Shown one piece after another: positions 10,222-16,446 of a DNA stretch of 64,000 nucleotides. The notes beneath the pieces are model-generated. The model ran no database searches, was not told where the DNA came from, and saw only the letters and a list, made by a program, of their open reading frames with translations. Made by a program: the position numbers and the translations under genes. Within the stretch, counting starts at the first letter, position 1, and the number at the start of each line of letters is the position of its first letter. The stretch spans positions 33,818 through 97,817 of IMG/VR virus record IMGVR_UViG_3300050821_003228. One strand, 5' to 3'. This stretch comes from a virus.

Positions 10222-10614
10222 ATGTTAGCTAGAGAAGTAGTTTATGGTGGATTAACTCGGGAAGATAATTATGCTCAAGGGTGGTCAAAAGGAAAAAAGA
10301 GTTTAGACAATCTTGTACCAGATCATATGGTGTCTAGACGTACCGGACATGCTTTTACAGAAATGGATTGGATTGTATTTGCGGAAAAGTATCTAAATGA
10401 AGCAAAAAGGGCGTATTCAGATTTTTGTCCCGATATTCGTACAGTTCATGTCCGTATGTTGAAGGCGGCATCACTTTTAGTTTCTGGTTTACAGTGTAAT
10501 GCTGAGGAAGTGGAGAGTATTAGTGGTATTTCTAGTAATAAATTTCCCTTACGGCAAGATGGTGGTGGGTTACAATCTTTTTTAAAATCTGATATAAAGC
10601 AGGACGGTGTTTAA
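10222..10614 (+). CDS. Hypothetical protein
   Basis: A 130-residue protein with ribosome site TTGGAGG before ATG. No motif is recognised. The next gene starts at the last base of its stop codon (TAATG), so the two are translationally coupled and may share a nucleotide-metabolism role. Confidence 0.7.
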   Translation: MLAREVVYGGLTREDNYAQGWSKGKKSLDNLVPDHMVSRRTGHAFTEMDWIVFAEKYLNEAKRAYSDFCPDIRTVHVRMLKAASLLVSGLQCNAEEVESISGISSNKFPLRQDGGGLQSFLKSDIKQDGV

Positions 10615-11063
10615 TGTCTGCTTATAGACGAAAAGTAAAGTTAAATATTCCCGCTTTGAAGGCAAGTATTTCTGTATTAGATAAACACGTTAATGGTAAA
10701 GAAGTTGATCCAAAAGGACTTGATCCTAAGACACAAGGGGCAAAATTGGATTTAGGAAAGCCGCCCGTTTTTCAAGGCGTGTTAAGTTATTTTCCTAAGG
10801 CATTGAATGCGGTATCTCTCGTTTCTTTAGCGGGCGCTAAGAAGTATCATTGGAAGGGATGGGAGAAGGTAGAAGACGGGTTTAACCGCTACAGTGATGC
10901 GCTTGGTCGCCATCTGCTGAAAGAATCGTATGAATTATATGATGATGTAGACGATAATGGTAATGAAGGAACGCATTTGCTTCACGCAGCGCAAGTTGCG
11001 TGGAACTCACTCAGTCGGTTAGAATTTCTATTACGCGAACACAAAGTCAGCAGTCAAGGATAA
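10614..11063 (+). CDS. DUF5664 / dATP-dGTP diphosphohydrolase N-terminal-like protein
   Basis: A 149-residue protein. The block GAKLDLGKPP...FPKALNAVS...GAKKYHWKGWEKV, then NRYSDALGRHLLKE and HAAQVAWNSLSRLEFLL, matches the phage domain known as DUF5664 (dATP/dGTP diphosphohydrolase N-terminal), an all-helical MazG-like fold. A role in dNTP pool control fits the MazG and RNR genes elsewhere. No purZ or datZ is seen in the window, so base-Z synthesis should not be assumed. Confidence 0.7.
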   Translation: MSAYRRKVKLNIPALKASISVLDKHVNGKEVDPKGLDPKTQGAKLDLGKPPVFQGVLSYFPKALNAVSLVSLAGAKKYHWKGWEKVEDGFNRYSDALGRHLLKESYELYDDVDDNGNEGTHLLHAAQVAWNSLSRLEFLLREHKVSSQG

Positions 11064-11065
11064 AA

Positions 11066-11305
11066 ATGTGGCGTTCATTTAAGGTGTTTACTGTAGGCAT
11101 TTCTTGGTTATTGGCGATGTTGTTTTTCGTCATTTCCCTTTACCTTGGTACACACGGCTTTCTCTTTGCTGGTGGATTGATTTTATTCTTTGGTGTTGGA
11201 TTGTGGTGTTTTTCTCGGGCACTTGAACAGGATTTAGTTAGAGAATCGGGCGATAAAGATGATGATGATCAAAATCCTACTACAACGATATATAAATTCG
11301 CTTGA
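11066..11305 (+). CDS. Two-helix membrane protein
   Basis: A 79-residue protein if started at the ATG at 11066 (site AAGGA); an upstream frame from 11000 overlaps the previous gene and lacks a ribosome site. Two adjacent transmembrane helices (about residues 5-27 and 30-50) are followed by an acidic tail (SGDKDDDDQN). Function unknown. Confidence 0.65.
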   Translation: MWRSFKVFTVGISWLLAMLFFVISLYLGTHGFLFAGGLILFFGVGLWCFSRALEQDLVRESGDKDDDDQNPTTTIYKFA

Positions 11306-11330
11306 CAATCGGGCGGTAATGGGGTATAAT
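11302..11330 (+). promoter_or_regulatory. Sigma70-type promoter for the first tRNA island
   Basis: TTGACA at 11302, 17-nt spacer, TATAAT at 11325. The downstream ATG at 11336 opens only a 7-codon ORF, so the promoter most likely serves the tRNAs that begin about 35 nt later. Confidence 0.8.
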
Positions 11331-11367
11331 TAATTATGATAGGTACAGAGTGGTTGTAGGTTTATGT

Positions 11368-11444
11368 TGTTTTGTCGTATAATTTGATAGTATGTCGCTC
11401 TGTTAAAGCGAAAGGTGCAGGTTTGAATCCTACCGAAACAGCCA
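11368..11444 (+). tRNA. tRNA-Asn(GTT)
   Basis: Acceptor TGTTTTG pairs with CGAAACA; discriminator G and encoded CCA. Anticodon arm TCGCT-CTGTTAA-AGCGA. T-loop TTTGAAT, with one C-A mismatch in the T stem. Confidence 0.85.
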
Positions 11445-11468
11445 AGTTGTTGATTGTAAAATATTTAC

Positions 11469-11551
11469 GGGCCGGACACCGAACGGTTTTGGTAGCAATC
11501 TGTTAAATTGCCGCGTAAGCATAGTTGGTTCGACCCCAACCCGGTTCGCCA
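11469..11551 (+). tRNA. tRNA-Asn(GTT), second copy with long variable region
   Basis: Acceptor GGGCCGG pairs with CCGGTTC using two G-U pairs; discriminator G, CCA encoded. Anticodon arm GCAAT-CTGTTAA-ATTGC; T arm GTTGG-TTCGACC-CCAAC. The variable region is about 12 nt, unusual for Asn. Confidence 0.75.
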
Positions 11552-11695
11552 TTTTAGTTAGTGTCTTTATCTTAAACAGTAATGTTTACTCCGAATTTAA
11601 AAGCGTGTTAATCGGGCCTTAACCCGAATGATTGTTAAGGTGGTCGGGAGGCTTTTCACTACACCGATGCTCTGAGAAAGCGTCAGTGAAAGCAA
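11552..11695 (+). other. Non-coding stretch with hairpins before the HNH gene
   Basis: Holds the hairpin TCGGG/CCCGA (11614-11629) and a long imperfect hairpin at 11651-11692 (GCTTTTCACT with AGTGAAAGC) whose tip reads ATGCT-CTGAGAA-AGCGT, exactly anticodon-arm sized (Leu GAG by position). No T arm or acceptor stem can be built around it. It may be a tRNA remnant or a leader structure of the HNH gene. Confidence 0.4.
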
Positions 11696-12037
11696 TTGCC
11701 ATACAAAGATGAAGGGTTACAAAAACTTGCTCAACATGAGCATTATTTAAGAAATAAAAAGTATTTTAAAGAAAGAACAAGATTAAGACGAAAACAGCAA
11801 AGAGCATGGTTTCAGGAATTAAAATCAAAATTGGTTTGTAGTAATTGTCCTGAACCTGATTCAATATGCCTAGATTTTCATCATCTTGATCCTAAAGATA
11901 AGAGCGATACTGTTTCAAAATTGGCAGCAGAATTACGAAATAAAGAAATAATTTTAAAAGAAATTGCTAAATGTATTGTTCTATGCTCTAATTGTCATAG
12001 AAAATTACATAGAGATGAATATCAGCCTGTTGGGTAA
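11696..12037 (+). CDS. HNH endonuclease
   Basis: A 113-residue protein starting at TTG; the N-terminus MPYKD is common in free-standing phage HNH proteins, which supports this start. Basic helical N-terminus, then CSNCP...CLDFHHLDP and CSNCHRKLH, giving the His of the HNH beta-beta-alpha-metal fold and two CxxC zinc pairs. Its last five codons overlap the acceptor and D arm of tRNA-Pro, so it is embedded in the tRNA island. Likely a selfish homing nuclease. Confidence 0.8.
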   Translation: MPYKDEGLQKLAQHEHYLRNKKYFKERTRLRRKQQRAWFQELKSKLVCSNCPEPDSICLDFHHLDPKDKSDTVSKLAAELRNKEIILKEIAKCIVLCSNCHRKLHRDEYQPVG

Positions 12038-12097
12038 TGGTAACCCCCAATCCTCGGACGATTGTATATGCAGATTCGACTTCTGTCAGGCTGACCA
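12023..12097 (+). tRNA. tRNA-Pro(CGG)
   Basis: Acceptor CAGCCTG/CAGGCTG, discriminator A, CCA encoded. D arm GGG...CCC; anticodon arm CAATC-CTCGGAC-GATTG; T-loop ATTCGAC region. Its 5' end overlaps the stop region of the HNH gene. Confidence 0.85.
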
Positions 12098-12098
12098 T

Positions 12099-12185
12099 AC
12101 GGGTGTAAAACGGTAGTTGGGAGCCGTCTCGCTTTGGAAGCGAGAGATAAGATCACTAGAGGTCCGAATCCTCTCACCCGTACCA
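12099..12185 (+). tRNA. tRNA-Pro(TGG)
   Basis: Acceptor ACGGGTG/CACCCGT, discriminator A, CCA. D stem ACGG/CCGT, anticodon arm CTCGC-TTTGGAA-GCGAG, T arm AGAGG-TCCGAAT-CCTCT. The variable region of about 13 nt is longer than usual for Pro. It begins one base after the previous tRNA ends. Confidence 0.8.
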
Positions 12186-12205
12186 TTTTCATAATGATCC
12201 TTGAA

Positions 12206-12235
12206 TTGACAAGGTTCTACCGGTTATGATAAACT
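12206..12235 (+). promoter_or_regulatory. Sigma70-type promoter, leaderless
   Basis: TTGACA at 12206, 18-nt spacer, TAAACT at 12230, then 6 nt to the ATG at 12242. Confidence 0.65.
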
Positions 12236-12241
12236 GGCATT

Positions 12242-12394
12242 ATGTTTGATAAAAGTATACAAACTGAATTAGAAGATTTGTGGAAGAAATTGAATCCATA
12301 TCCAGAAGGAAGTTACAAATGGTATGGATGGAGTTTAGAAGTAGATTGCGAGAATTATCAATTTGATAACACGGACAGTGAGCTAGTTAGGTAA
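12242..12394 (+). CDS. 50-residue protein between tRNAs
   Basis: Placed directly after a promoter with ATG 6 nt from the -10. The product MFDKSIQTELEDLWKKL... is acidic and Tyr/Trp-rich with no known motif. Its 3' end overlaps tRNA-Phe by 22 nt. Confidence 0.55.
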   Translation: MFDKSIQTELEDLWKKLNPYPEGSYKWYGWSLEVDCENYQFDNTDSELVR

Positions 12395-12448
12395 TAGCGT
12401 TCGGTTGAAGCCCGAAAGAACGGGGATCGTTACCTCGACTGTCCACCA
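12373..12448 (+). tRNA. tRNA-Phe(GAA)
   Basis: Acceptor GGACAGT/ACTGTCC, discriminator A, CCA. D stem GCTA/TAGC; anticodon arm TTCGG-TTGAAGC-CCGAA; T arm CGGGG-ATCGTTA-CCTCG. Confidence 0.85.
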
Positions 12449-12466
12449 TGTTTAAAAGGAAAAAAA

Positions 12467-12658
12467 TTGCTACAAATTTTAATAGTTTTAATTGTTGTAG
12501 GCGTTTTGTTGTGGTTAGTTAATACATACATCCCGATGGATGGTAAGATTAAGACGATTTTAAATGTTGTAGTAGTCATCTGTGTTGTTCTTTGGTTATT
12601 GAACGTTTTCGGTGTGCTCGGAATGGATGTGCCCGTTCCGCGTGTTCATCGTTATTAA
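12467..12658 (+). CDS. Thivi_2564-family small membrane protein
   Basis: A 63-residue protein with TTG start after AAAAGGAAAAAAA. Two transmembrane helices flank the motif NTYIPMDGKIKTILN, which is characteristic of the Thivi_2564-type small membrane proteins found in proteobacteria and phages. Cellular role unknown. It lies inside the tRNA island just upstream of the rRNA-like RNA. Confidence 0.75.
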   Translation: MLQILIVLIVVGVLLWLVNTYIPMDGKIKTILNVVVVICVVLWLLNVFGVLGMDVPVPRVHRY

Positions 12659-12660
12659 GG

Positions 12661-12863
12661 TTTTGATGGGAAGTTGGCTTAGAAGCAGCCATCTTTTAAA
12701 GAGTAGCACTGAACGTGGAACCACTTAAAAAATAGGGCACTCAATTTTAAAACCTATTTGATCCTATACAGGCGGTATAGGTTGAGGACAGTCCCGTATT
12801 GAGCGTTTCTCAGGACGGCCATTTGGCCGATAACACTTTTGGCGTAATAGCACACCATCAAAA
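12661..12863 (+). ncRNA. RNA mimicking the 23S rRNA GTPase-associated centre
   Basis: Outer stem TTTTGATGG (12661-12669) pairs perfectly with CCATCAAAA (12855-12863), like 23S helix 42. Inside, 12673-12693 is a 21-nt stretch identical, as I recall it, to the L11-binding hairpin H43 of bacterial 23S rRNA (loop TAGAAGC). It is followed by TTTTAAAGAGT, as in the H43/H44 junction. The H44 loop sequence GGCGTAATAGCACACC occurs at 12841-12856. Between the two halves of H44 is an insertion of about 135 nt with its own hairpins: CCTATAC/GTATAGG (12763-12781), CGGCC/GGCCG (12818-12831), CTCAAT/ATTGAG. It lies between Thivi_2564-like and tRNA-Tyr genes. Expected to fold like the L11/EF-G binding platform; function is inferred only. 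Confidence 0.75.
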
Positions 12864-12870
12864 AGTTTAT

Positions 12871-12958
12871 GCATTGGTTGGGCTAATGGTAGCCTCGCGC
12901 TCTGTAAAAGCGCCTCTCTTAGCGAGAATAGTGAGTTCAATTCTCACCCAATGCACCA
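12871..12958 (+). tRNA. tRNA-Tyr(GTA)
   Basis: Acceptor GCATTGG/CCAATGC, discriminator A, CCA. Anticodon arm GCGCT-CTGTAAA-AGCGC, long class II variable arm (CTCTCTTAGCGAGA), T arm GTGAG-TTCAATT-CTCAC. Confidence 0.92.
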
Positions 12959-12973
12959 TTTTAGGAGGAATGA

Positions 12974-13288
12974 TTGAAAGTAAAATTTGAACCGGCACCT
13001 AATAAAGTCCTTGTACGTGTGGCCGATCCTGTAACTATTACGAAAAACGGAATACATGTTCCAGATTCGGCCCAGATGAGGCCAATGGAGGGCGTCATAG
13101 TTAAAATCGGGCCAAATAGTGATACAGTGGATAAACTGACTAAGGGTGTTGTTCATGTCGAACCTCTTTGGAAAGAGAAGGATCACGTTCTATTCGGTAA
13201 GTATGACGGTATTGAAATCAGGATAGATGAAGAGGATTTCCTTCTTTTAAATCATGATCAGATTTTAGGTAAAAGGACAGGCAATTAG
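12974..13288 (+). CDS. groES: Co-chaperonin GroES
   Basis: A 104-residue protein with TTG start after AGGAGGAATGA. PAPNKVLVRVADP, the acidic mobile-loop region ITKNGIHVPDSAQ, EGVIVKIGP, and DHVLFGKYDG with EDFLLLNHDQILG follow the standard GroES order and length. No groEL is present in the window, so it should work with host GroEL, as T4 gp31 and other phage co-chaperonins do. It overlaps no gene and sits between tRNA-Tyr and tRNA-Asp. Confidence 0.92.
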   Translation: MKVKFEPAPNKVLVRVADPVTITKNGIHVPDSAQMRPMEGVIVKIGPNSDTVDKLTKGVVHVEPLWKEKDHVLFGKYDGIEIRIDEEDFLLLNHDQILGKRTGN

Positions 13289-13353
13289 TTAATTGACATA
13301 ACCTTCGGCCCTGAACCGAAAAAAGAACGTTTGATTCGTTCATTGCCTACCAC

Positions 13354-13429
13354 GGTGCGGTAGTTTAACTGTTAAAATGCTTTCCTGTCACGAAAGACGA
13401 TGCGGGTTAGAATCCCGTCGGCACCGCCA
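13354..13429 (+). tRNA. tRNA-Asp(GTC)
   Basis: Acceptor GGTGCGG with CGGCACC (one G-G mismatch), discriminator G, CCA. Anticodon arm CTTTC-CTGTCAC-GAAAG; T arm GCGGG-TTAGAAT-CCCGT. Confidence 0.88.
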
Positions 13430-13437
13430 TAATTTAG

Positions 13438-13466
13438 TTGACAAAATGGTTTAAAAATAGTAAGAT
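13438..13466 (+). promoter_or_regulatory. Sigma70-type promoter of the Ro60-like gene
   Basis: TTGACA at 13438, 17-nt spacer, TAAGAT at 13461. The predicted start near 13473 coincides with the first base of the Y-RNA-like leader stem. Confidence 0.8.
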
Positions 13467-13471
13467 TGATC

Positions 13472-13538
13472 TTGACGTGGTGAAGAGTAGAGTTACTTCT
13501 CGATTAGAAAAAACACTCTACTCGTTTGTTCCCGTCAT
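13472..13538 (+). ncRNA. Y-RNA-like element in the 5' leader of the Ro60-like mRNA
   Basis: Outer stem TGACG (13473-13477) with CGTCA (13533-13537), then conserved GTGGTGA on the 5' side and TTTGTTCCC on the 3' side, enclosing a perfect inner stem GAGTAGAG/CTCTACTC (13485-13492 with 13516-13523) and the loop start TTACTTC. The same elements occur in the same order in the three RNAs at 14995, 15161 and 16341, but here the tRNA-like module is absent. It ends 12 nt before the GGAGGA ribosome site of the Ro gene, a good position for autoregulation by Ro binding (inference). Confidence 0.6.
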
Positions 13539-13558
13539 TTAATTTTCTCGGAGGAGAT

Positions 13559-14947
13559 ATGTCGTCAGTCAATACAGCTACAAAGACAGCAAAATATACG
13601 CATGAAGGCGCGAAGGCGTCTAATATTACGAAGAAACAAGAGCTTCGCCGTAGTGTTACAGCTTGTATGCTTTGGGAGAACACCTTCTATGAAGATGGAA
13701 AGGCGATTGCTGACCGTATCAAGGAATTAGTTCATCAGCTTCCCGGCCAATTTGTTTCAGAATTGGCAATTGAAGCGCGTGAGAAGATGAAACTTCGTCA
13801 CGTTCCGCTGTTCCTAGTTCGTGAATTGGCCCGTCATCCTAAGAAGGCTGAACGACAGTTTGTATCAGATACATTGGCCCGAGTAATTCAACGTCCTGAT
13901 GAATTGACTGAGTATATTGCAATTTATTGGAAAGACGGTAAAGAACCGTTGTCTGCTCAATCCAAACTTGGATTAGCAAAAGCGTTTCTGAAGTTTAACG
14001 AATATAGCTTTGCTAAGTACACCCGTGATGGCGCTGTGAAGCTTCGTGACGCATTGTTCTTATCCCACGCAAAGCCGGGCACGAAGGAACAAGAGAAACT
14101 GTTCAAGAAGATCGTAGATAACACTCTTGTTACTCCTGATACTTGGGAAGTCGCACTTTCAGGTGGGGCCGATAAGAAAGAGACGTTTACTCGATTGCTG
14201 AAAGAGGGCAAGCTTGGTGCATTGGCTCTATTGCGTAATCTACGTAACATGAGTGAAGCCGGGGTATCAACCGAGTTAGTTACAGAGTCATTAGAGAATT
14301 TGGATGTCATTCGCGTACTGCCGTTTAGATTTATTTCTGCCGCGAAGTATGCTCCACAACTTGAATCAGTTCTAGAGAAGACAATGTTTAAAGCGTTGGA
14401 AAGTCATCCTGAATTGCCGGGCAAAACTGTAATGATTGTTGATGTCTCTGGCTCAATGGGCGGCAATGTTTCTGGTAAGTCAGAAATTGGACGAGTTGAT
14501 GCTGCTGCATCTTTAGCAATTCTTCTTCGTGAAATTTGTGAAGATTTTTCAATTTATGCAACAGCGGGTAATGATTATAGTCGTATTCATAAAACGGCAT
14601 TGATTCCTTCACGTCATGGTTTTGCACTGAAAGATTCAATTTTGAAGTCCAAAAATGAATTGGGTGGTGGGGGAATATTTTTGAAACAAGTTATGGATTA
14701 TGTTTATAACTTGGAAAAAAGCAATGATGTCGCTCGTATCATAGTAATTACTGATGAACAAGATTGTGATACTGATCCGGCTAAATCGCCGTCAAAAGCA
14801 AATACGTTTGGTGCTAATAATTATCTGATAAATATAGCTAATGAGAAAAATGGCATTGGCTATGATAAATGGGTTCATATTGATGGTTTTTCTGAAGCAG
14901 TAATAGATTACATTCAAGCCTTTGAAGATCAAGGCGATGAAGATTAA
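13559..14947 (+). CDS. rsr: TROVE-domain Ro60-like RNA-binding protein
   Basis: A 462-residue protein. The start at 13559 has CTCGGAGGAGAT in front; a longer frame from 13526 runs back into the leader RNA. Residues about 20-280 are the helical HEAT-like TROVE ring (HVPLFLVRELARHPKK, LGALALLRNLRNM, VLPFRFISAAKY), and residues about 290-462 a von Willebrand A domain with MIDAS motif DVSGSMG (295-301) and ITDEQDCD. Ro60 orthologues (Rsr) bind Y RNAs and misfolded RNAs and act in RNA quality control and ribosomal RNA decay. Bacterial and some phage Ro genes lie next to their Y RNAs, as here. Confidence 0.93.
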   Translation: MSSVNTATKTAKYTHEGAKASNITKKQELRRSVTACMLWENTFYEDGKAIADRIKELVHQLPGQFVSELAIEAREKMKLRHVPLFLVRELARHPKKAERQFVSDTLARVIQRPDELTEYIAIYWKDGKEPLSAQSKLGLAKAFLKFNEYSFAKYTRDGAVKLRDALFLSHAKPGTKEQEKLFKKIVDNTLVTPDTWEVALSGGADKKETFTRLLKEGKLGALALLRNLRNMSEAGVSTELVTESLENLDVIRVLPFRFISAAKYAPQLESVLEKTMFKALESHPELPGKTVMIVDVSGSMGGNVSGKSEIGRVDAAASLAILLREICEDFSIYATAGNDYSRIHKTALIPSRHGFALKDSILKSKNELGGGGIFLKQVMDYVYNLEKSNDVARIIVITDEQDCDTDPAKSPSKANTFGANNYLINIANEKNGIGYDKWVHIDGFSEAVIDYIQAFEDQGDED

Positions 14948-14954
14948 AACGTAT

Positions 14955-14990
14955 GAAGCGGATTAACCGCTGATTTCAAGTTACCGCTTC
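14955..14990 (+). other. Hairpin directly after the Ro60-like gene
   Basis: GAAGCGG..TAAC pairs with GTTA CCGCTTC, an 11-bp stem starting 8 nt after the Ro stop codon. No T-run follows, so it is more likely a 3' mRNA protector or an RNase processing site separating mRNA from the next RNA than a terminator. Confidence 0.5.
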
Positions 14991-14994
14991 GCAA

Positions 14995-15089
14995 GTTTGC
15001 GTGGTGATAGGTTGTAGTTACTTCTTACTGAAAAAAAGGAAGTTGGGTGAAATCCCCGACATACCTGCAATCGCATGTTCCCGCAATTA
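14995..15089 (+). ncRNA. Y-RNA-like RNA A, downstream of the Ro60-like gene
   Basis: Outer stem TTGCG (14997-15001) with CGCAA (15082-15086); conserved TGGTGA and CGCATGTTCCC; inner stem GGTTGTAG/CTGCAATC (15010-15017 with 15065-15072), playing the part of an acceptor stem. Inside are TTACTTC forming a D-arm-like hairpin (ACTTC/GAAGT, 15020-15043) and a T-arm-like hairpin GTTGGG/CCCGAC (15042-15060). This matches the architecture of bacterial YrlA-type Y RNAs (Ro-binding stem plus tRNA-like module). Confidence 0.7.
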
Positions 15090-15160
15090 ATTTAGAGTGT
15101 AGACGCACGATAAAATGTTAAGGTTTTACGGTAGTCCTTGAAATAAACCGTCTAAGTTTA

Positions 15161-15273
15161 TTTGTGATGGCGTAGAATGCAGATACTTCTCTTACTTAAA
15201 GAGACTGTGTGGTTCGATTCCATAAGTAAGGATGGTTCCTAGTCATTTCTGTAATCGCTTGTTCCTCACAATT
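15161..15273 (+). ncRNA. Y-RNA-like RNA B with canonical T-arm mimic
   Basis: Outer stem TTGTGA (15162-15167) with TCACAA (15266-15271), conserved TGGCGTA and CGCTTGTTCC, inner stem GAATGCAG/CTGTAATC (15175-15182 with 15249-15256; one A-A mismatch). The module contains ATACTTC and a T arm TGTGG-TTCGATT-CCATA (15208-15224) whose loop is a textbook TPsiC loop, although no complete tRNA can be folded. It lies 70 nt after RNA A. Confidence 0.7.
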
Positions 15274-15287
15274 ATTTGTGTTATAAT
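15259..15287 (+). promoter_or_regulatory. Promoter of the ClpP-like gene, overlapping Y-like RNA B
   Basis: TTGTTC at 15259 (part of the RNA's conserved 3' strand), 17-nt spacer, TATAAT at 15282. Confidence 0.55.
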
Positions 15288-15319
15288 CACTATAGTAAAT
15301 TCAATTAAAGGATAACAAA

Positions 15320-16120
15320 TTGAGCAAAGTATTGGATGCTGCTACAAAGCTTGTAACTAAAGAGGAAGCTGAAACTGAAAAATTATTGAGTGAAGCGGCA
15401 TTGCGTCGTTTTCGTCTTGAATCGGAGAGAAAGAATGGCCCGAAAGAAGATGAACTGATTCTTGCCCGTCGTCAGGCTGAAGTTGAAAAAATTAAGAATG
15501 AGTCTCAGAAGGCCCACTTTGAAGCGGCCTGTGCGGAATTGATTTTCAATAACGCAAAACGTGAAGAAGATAAGATTCTGACTGGCGACCGTTATAACAA
15601 AGTTTATCGCTTTGTTCATGAAGTTTGTCATGAATCTGTCGCTGACTGTATGATGATTCTTTCTCGTTGGTCGCGTCTTGAGCCGGAATGTGCGATGGAA
15701 ATCGTATTCTGTTCGCCCGGTGGAAGCATTATTGACGGTTTCGCTCTTTTCGATTTTATCCAAGATTTGAAAGCAAAGGGCCATAAGGTCACTACAAAAT
15801 CAATCGGTTATGCTGCAAGTATGGCAGGTGTATTGTTACAGGCCGGAAGTGATCGAGTGATGGGCCGTGAATCGTGGCTTTTGATTCATGAAGCTTCATT
15901 CTTTGCGATGGGTAAAATCGGCGCGGTTGATGATACGGTTGAATGGATCAAAAGGATGTGTGATCGTATTGTAGACATTTTCGCTGAACGTGCATCCGAG
16001 AAAACTGGAAAATCAGTAAAGGCAATTCGGGCAACAATTAAAAAGAATTGGCTTCGTAAAGATTGGTGGCTTTCTGCTGACGAGGCGCTAGAGTACGGTT
16101 TTTGTGATCGTATTAGTTAG
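15320..16120 (+). CDS. ClpP-like serine protease with N-terminal coiled coil
   Basis: A 266-residue protein with TTG start after AAAGGATAAC. Residues about 10-85 are a charged coiled coil not found in standard ClpP. The protease domain follows: oxyanion strand SPGGSI (132-137), catalytic Ser167 in SIGYAASMAG, His190 in LLIHEAS, and the C-terminal LSADEALEYGFCDRI typical of ClpP. Such phage enzymes are annotated as Clp protease or head maturation protease. No capsid genes lie nearby, and a Clp-type ATPase is encoded at 34.8-35.8 kb, so either role is possible. Confidence 0.85.
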   Translation: MSKVLDAATKLVTKEEAETEKLLSEAALRRFRLESERKNGPKEDELILARRQAEVEKIKNESQKAHFEAACAELIFNNAKREEDKILTGDRYNKVYRFVHEVCHESVADCMMILSRWSRLEPECAMEIVFCSPGGSIIDGFALFDFIQDLKAKGHKVTTKSIGYAASMAGVLLQAGSDRVMGRESWLLIHEASFFAMGKIGAVDDTVEWIKRMCDRIVDIFAERASEKTGKSVKAIRATIKKNWLRKDWWLSADEALEYGFCDRIS

Positions 16121-16128
16121 GAGAGAAT

Positions 16129-16338
16129 ATGTCAGTTAATGAAGCAATAATGTTTATACATCCGCTAGATTTTGTAAGAATGCTGAATCATCGTGATGGT
16201 CCGATTGATATTATATTTCGGAAATTACACGGTCTTCAGGTGAATGAAGTTAATGGTGTAATATATTATCAAACGGTTGAAGTGCCAGAAACGCTTCAAG
16301 ATGCAGAACCGGCCAACTGTTGGCCGTATAAATTTTAA
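16129..16338 (+). CDS. Hypothetical protein after the ClpP-like gene
   Basis: A 69-residue protein, ribosome site TAGGAGAGAAT, 8 nt after the protease stop. No known motif. Probably cotranscribed with the protease. Confidence 0.6.
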   Translation: MSVNEAIMFIHPLDFVRMLNHRDGPIDIIFRKLHGLQVNEVNGVIYYQTVEVPETLQDAEPANCWPYKF

Positions 16339-16340
16339 AG

Positions 16341-16439
16341 TTTGTAGTGGTGATTGATAGAGATACTTCAAGGTGAAAGTTGACTAATACTCAACGTGCT
16401 GTCGAAAGCACAAGCCTCTGTCGCTTGTTCCCTACAATT
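16341..16439 (+). ncRNA. Y-RNA-like RNA C with full cloverleaf-like module
   Basis: Outer stem TTGTAG (16342-16347) with CTACAA (16432-16437); conserved TGGTGA and CGCTTGTTCCC. A 7-bp acceptor-like stem GATAGAG/CTCTGTC (16356-16362 with 16416-16422) encloses ATACTTC with a D-arm-like hairpin carrying GG in its loop (16364-16380), an anticodon-arm-like hairpin GTTGA-CTAATAC-TCAAC (16379-16395) and a T-arm-like hairpin GTGCT-GTCGAA-AGCAC (16396-16411). It lacks the continuity of a real tRNA and no CCA end exists, as in tRNA-mimicking YrlA RNAs. Confidence 0.7.
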
Positions 16440-16446
16440 AAGTTTT

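Noticed and set aside
10614-11063. Evidence for a 2-aminoadenine (Z) genome
   Set aside because: The DUF5664-like gene is compatible, but no purZ-type adenylosuccinate synthase or datZ is present in the window.
11635-11705. tRNA-Leu(GAG) ending in CAATTGCCA
   Set aside because: Acceptor GATTGTT/AGCAATT can pair, but no T arm exists between anticodon-like hairpin and acceptor, and the TTG there is the start of the HNH gene (MPYKD).
12799-12990. 63-residue ORF across tRNA-Tyr
   Set aside because: It runs through the rRNA-like RNA and the tRNA in a frame without ribosome site; a shadow of RNA genes.
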